A stretch of DNA of 7,629 bases from Propionibacteriaceae bacterium (GTDB lineage Bacteria; Actinomycetota; Actinomycetes; Propionibacteriales; Propionibacteriaceae). The stretch covers positions 1-7,629 of the forward strand of contig JAIRKB010000024.1 in NCBI GenBank assembly GCA_031260385.1. The letters run 5' to 3'. The number at the start of each line of letters is the position of its first letter. The first letter of the stretch is position 1. Shown one piece after another: positions 5,631-7,629 of the stretch. The notes under the pieces were generated by a model. It saw only the letters and a list, made by a program, of their open reading frames with translations. It made no database searches and was not told the DNA's origin. Position numbers and translations under genes: made by a program.

Positions 5631-7190
5631 GTTGACATTGTCGGTTCGCTGACTCTCGGTAAGGTCTGGGATCTAACGGTCGCCCAACATGCCGACCGGA
5701 CCTTCCTCGTCTTTTTGAACCAAGCCGGGCAGCGGTCCGAGTACACCTATCGGCAATTTGGCGATACGGTCACTCGGACCGCCCTCGGCTTGCGCGCCCT
5801 CGAGATTGGGCGCGGCACCGTCGTGGTGATGCAGCTGGAGAATAGCCCCGAGTTCATCGCCTGCTTGTTGGCCCTCGCCAAGGTTGGCGCAATCGCCGTC
5901 CCCCTCGGGCCGAAGACCCCACCGGCAGAAGCCCTTGGGCTAATCCAAAGCTGCCAAGCGGACTGGGGAATCGTCGAATCAAAGGATCTGGCGGCCTACA
6001 ACCAGTTACGTCTGAAAAACGGGGTCCTGCCAGGTGGAGTCTTCGCTCCCCCCCGGTTGAGCGAAGAACCGTTTACGCCACCCCCCACTGCCCCACCGCT
6101 AGTCGATCAGCCCTTGAGCAGTGACGCCCTTGCGGAGATCCTGTTCACCTCCGGAACGACCTCGGCACCAAAAGGGGTCATGATCACCCATGCCAATCTG
6201 GTCTATTCCGGACACTACGCGATCTGGCAGACCTCCATGCGGGCCGATGACCGGGTTTACACCACCATGCCGGCTTGCCACTCCAACTTCCAACTCGTTG
6301 CCCTCACCGGGGTGATCGTGGCGGGGGCAACCCTCGTACTAGCGGCCCGTTATCGAGCGCACTGTTTCTTCGAAGACGCCCGCCGGGAGAAGGCGACGAT
6401 CACCCAGCTAACCGCGATGATGGTCCGTACCCTCCTGCTGCAGCCCCCCACCGAACAGGACTGTGACCACCAAATCCGGGAAACCCTCTATTTCATGCCG
6501 ATCTCCGATGACGACAAGGTGGCCTTCGAAAACCGGTTCGGGGTTCGTCTGTTGAACTCCTACGGCTCCACCGAATCGATCTGCTGGGTGGTCACCGACC
6601 CACCCCAAGGCGAACGACGCTGGCCAGCCGTCGGGCGAGCCGGTCTTGGTTATGAGGTAGCGATCATGGGCGCCGCCGCCGAACCACTCGGACCAGGCCA
6701 GGTGGGAGAATTCTGGGTCAAGGGCATCCCCGGCCGGACCCTCATGGCGGGCTACCTAAACAATCCGGAGGCCACCGCCGCCACCCTCCGCGAGGATGGC
6801 TGGCTCCGGACCTCTGACCTAGGTTATTACGACGACGACGGCTGGTTCTTCTTCGTTGACCGCGCCCGCAATGTCATCAAACGCTCCGGCGAGAATATCT
6901 CGACCGGCGAGGTGGAAGCGGTCCTCGACGCCCATCCGGCGGTCTGCCAATCAGCGGTGATCGGCATCCCCGACCCCCTGCGCGACCAAGCCGTCAAGGC
7001 TTTCATCCAACTCGTCCCCGGTGCTCTCCTCGAGGCCGGGGAACTCCAGGCTTACTGTCGAGACCGCCTAGCCCCCTTCAAAGTCCCCGAAGTCATCGAG
7101 TTCGTCGCCGAACTACCCCGGACTACCTCCATGAAGGTCGCCAAATGGTGCCTTGAACCAGATAAGTCCCCTTTGGTAACCCCCCAATAA
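5628..7190 (+). CDS. caiC: acyl-CoA synthetase (AMP-forming), CaiC-like carnitine/crotonobetaine-CoA ligase type
   Basis: This 520-residue member of the ANL adenylating superfamily is close in length to E. coli CaiC (about 517). The phosphate loop TSGTTSAPKG is at 174-183, in the CaiC-like context AEILFTSGTTSAPKGVMITH. Other motifs are MPACHSN (214-220), TMMVRTLL-like AMMVRTLLLQPP (263-274), RFGVRLLNSYGSTE (303-316), RRWPAVGRAG (330-339), the hinge DRARNVIKRSGENIS (411-425) and the C-terminal lysine Lys503. It would activate the substrate carboxylate with ATP and CoA, priming the CaiB cycle. Two motif changes stand out: TSD (395-397) for the usual TGD, with Asp397 kept, and SMK (501-503) for the usual SGK, with Lys503 kept. 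The phosphate loop, Glu316, Asp397 and Lys503 suggest an active enzyme. The substrate could be carnitine, crotonobetaine or another short carboxylate. It lies 16 bases before the MaoC gene. Confidence 0.9.
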   Translation: MVDIVGSLTLGKVWDLTVAQHADRTFLVFLNQAGQRSEYTYRQFGDTVTRTALGLRALEIGRGTVVVMQLENSPEFIACLLALAKVGAIAVPLGPKTPPAEALGLIQSCQADWGIVESKDLAAYNQLRLKNGVLPGGVFAPPRLSEEPFTPPPTAPPLVDQPLSSDALAEILFTSGTTSAPKGVMITHANLVYSGHYAIWQTSMRADDRVYTTMPACHSNFQLVALTGVIVAGATLVLAARYRAHCFFEDARREKATITQLTAMMVRTLLLQPPTEQDCDHQIRETLYFMPISDDDKVAFENRFGVRLLNSYGSTESICWVVTDPPQGERRWPAVGRAGLGYEVAIMGAAAEPLGPGQVGEFWVKGIPGRTLMAGYLNNPEATAATLREDGWLRTSDLGYYDDDGWFFFVDRARNVIKRSGENISTGEVEAVLDAHPAVCQSAVIGIPDPLRDQAVKAFIQLVPGALLEAGELQAYCRDRLAPFKVPEVIEFVAELPRTTSMKVAKWCLEPDKSPLVTPQ

Positions 7191-7206
7191 ACCGAAAGGA
7201 TCAACA

Positions 7207-7629
7207 ATGGGAAATATCAACACCAGCATGGTCGGCCAAACCTTTGGCCCCTTTGTCCGGGAGTACACCTTCCGGGATCTGGAACTGTTCGCCTTGGGCT
7301 GCGGCGCCGGGCTAGACGGCAAGCAAGACCTCATCTATCTCAATGAACACGACGAACGGGACCCATCTTTGAAGGTTTTGCCGATGTTTGGGGCGATGTT
7401 GATTGTCGATTCGGCGGTCACCCGGACGATCGACTACGGCTATAACTACGCCGGCTCGCTGCATTGGGGTTTCGATATTCGTTTCCACCAGCCGATCACC
7501 AAGCTAACCGATCGGGTGGAAACCCTTGTACGCCTAGAAGGGTTGTACGATCGGGGCGAAGGCCGGGGGCTACTCGCCCAACATATCGGCGACACCTATG
7601 ACTCTGATGGCCTGAAGCTATTCACCAAC
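7207..7629 (+). CDS. MaoC-like / hydratase-2 family dehydratase, N-terminal part (3' end outside window)
   Basis: ATG 7207 follows AAAGGA (7195-7200) by six bases and opens a frame of 141 codons without a stop to the window edge. The opening resembles the N-terminal half of (R)-specific enoyl-CoA hydratase 2 / MaoC proteins. FVREYTFRDLELFALGCGAG (17-36) matches the family's YT-x-RDxxLYALGxGA pattern, then come LPMFG (58-62) and LHWGFDIRFHQPI (84-96), where hydratase 2 proteins usually read LHGEQxxxxxxPL. In two-domain hydratases this first hot-dog repeat shapes the acyl pocket, and the catalytic Asp/His motif lies in the second repeat, which would be outside the window. Activity therefore cannot be judged. 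In this operon it would reversibly hydrate the enoyl-CoA, the job done by the crotonase-fold CaiD in E. coli. A non-catalytic hot-dog protein or thioesterase-like role remains possible. Confidence 0.75.
   Translation, partial: MGNINTSMVGQTFGPFVREYTFRDLELFALGCGAGLDGKQDLIYLNEHDERDPSLKVLPMFGAMLIVDSAVTRTIDYGYNYAGSLHWGFDIRFHQPITKLTDRVETLVRLEGLYDRGEGRGLLAQHIGDTYDSDGLKLFTN

Larger units (their letters stand above)
1..7629 (+). other. probable single operon: permease-hydrolase-caiA-caiB-fixA-fixB-caiC-maoC
   Basis: All eight genes point the same way. Gaps are 9, 8, 10, -4, 8, 19 and 16 bases, each holding little more than a ribosome site. No space is left for an internal promoter or terminator, and none was seen. 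There is no gene-free stretch above 20 bases. Both ends of the operon, with any regulator, fixC/fixX, racemase (caiE-like) or BCCT transporter, lie outside the window if they exist. Confidence 0.85.

Noticed and set aside
1..7629. Mobile elements, CRISPR arrays, tRNA/rRNA or riboswitches
   Set aside because: The window is almost fully coding with gaps of at most 19 bases. No repeat array, transposase, RNA gene or structured leader was seen on either strand.

Overview
The window is one gene-dense, plus-strand cluster with eight protein genes and almost no space between them. It looks like an internal piece of a polycistronic operon: a partial MFS transporter runs in from the left edge and a partial MaoC/hot-dog hydratase runs off the right. 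No promoter, terminator, RNA gene, mobile element or CRISPR array was seen. The DNA is GC-rich (by eye about 58-60%) with good Shine-Dalgarno sites, one GTG start and a mild preference for C/G in third positions. This suits a high-GC Gram-positive (Actinomycetota, possibly an anaerobic propionibacterial or coriobacterial lineage), but the taxon is an inference and I cannot fix it from the sequence alone.

Layout: 1-534 C-terminal half of an MFS permease; 544-1545 HSL-family (family IV) alpha/beta hydrolase; 1554-2690 CaiA-type acyl-CoA dehydrogenase; 2701-3957 CaiB-type class III CoA-transferase; 3954-4706 FixA/EtfB and 4715-5608 FixB/EtfA (electron-transfer flavoprotein); 5628-7190 CaiC-type acyl-CoA ligase; 7207 to the edge MaoC/hydratase-2-like protein.

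The core caiA-caiB-fixA-fixB-caiC is recognisably the machinery that enterobacteria use for anaerobic L-carnitine/crotonobetaine metabolism. A carboxylate is activated to its CoA thioester by the ligase (CaiC). CoA is recycled from product to substrate by the transferase (CaiB). A 2-enoyl-CoA is reduced by CaiA with electrons delivered through FixAB, and a hydratase links the hydroxyacyl-CoA and enoyl-CoA. Two features depart from the enterobacterial plan: the fix genes lie inside the cai operon rather than in a divergent one, and the visible accessory genes are different. An MFS permease stands where a BCCT carnitine antiporter would be expected, a MaoC-fold protein stands where the crotonase-fold CaiD would be, and an esterase-like hydrolase is added. 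The best reading is a carnitine-type enoyl-CoA reduction (possibly anaerobic respiration or electron-bifurcating) module whose actual substrate may be carnitine/crotonobetaine or another unsaturated or hydroxylated carboxylate, possibly imported as an ester.
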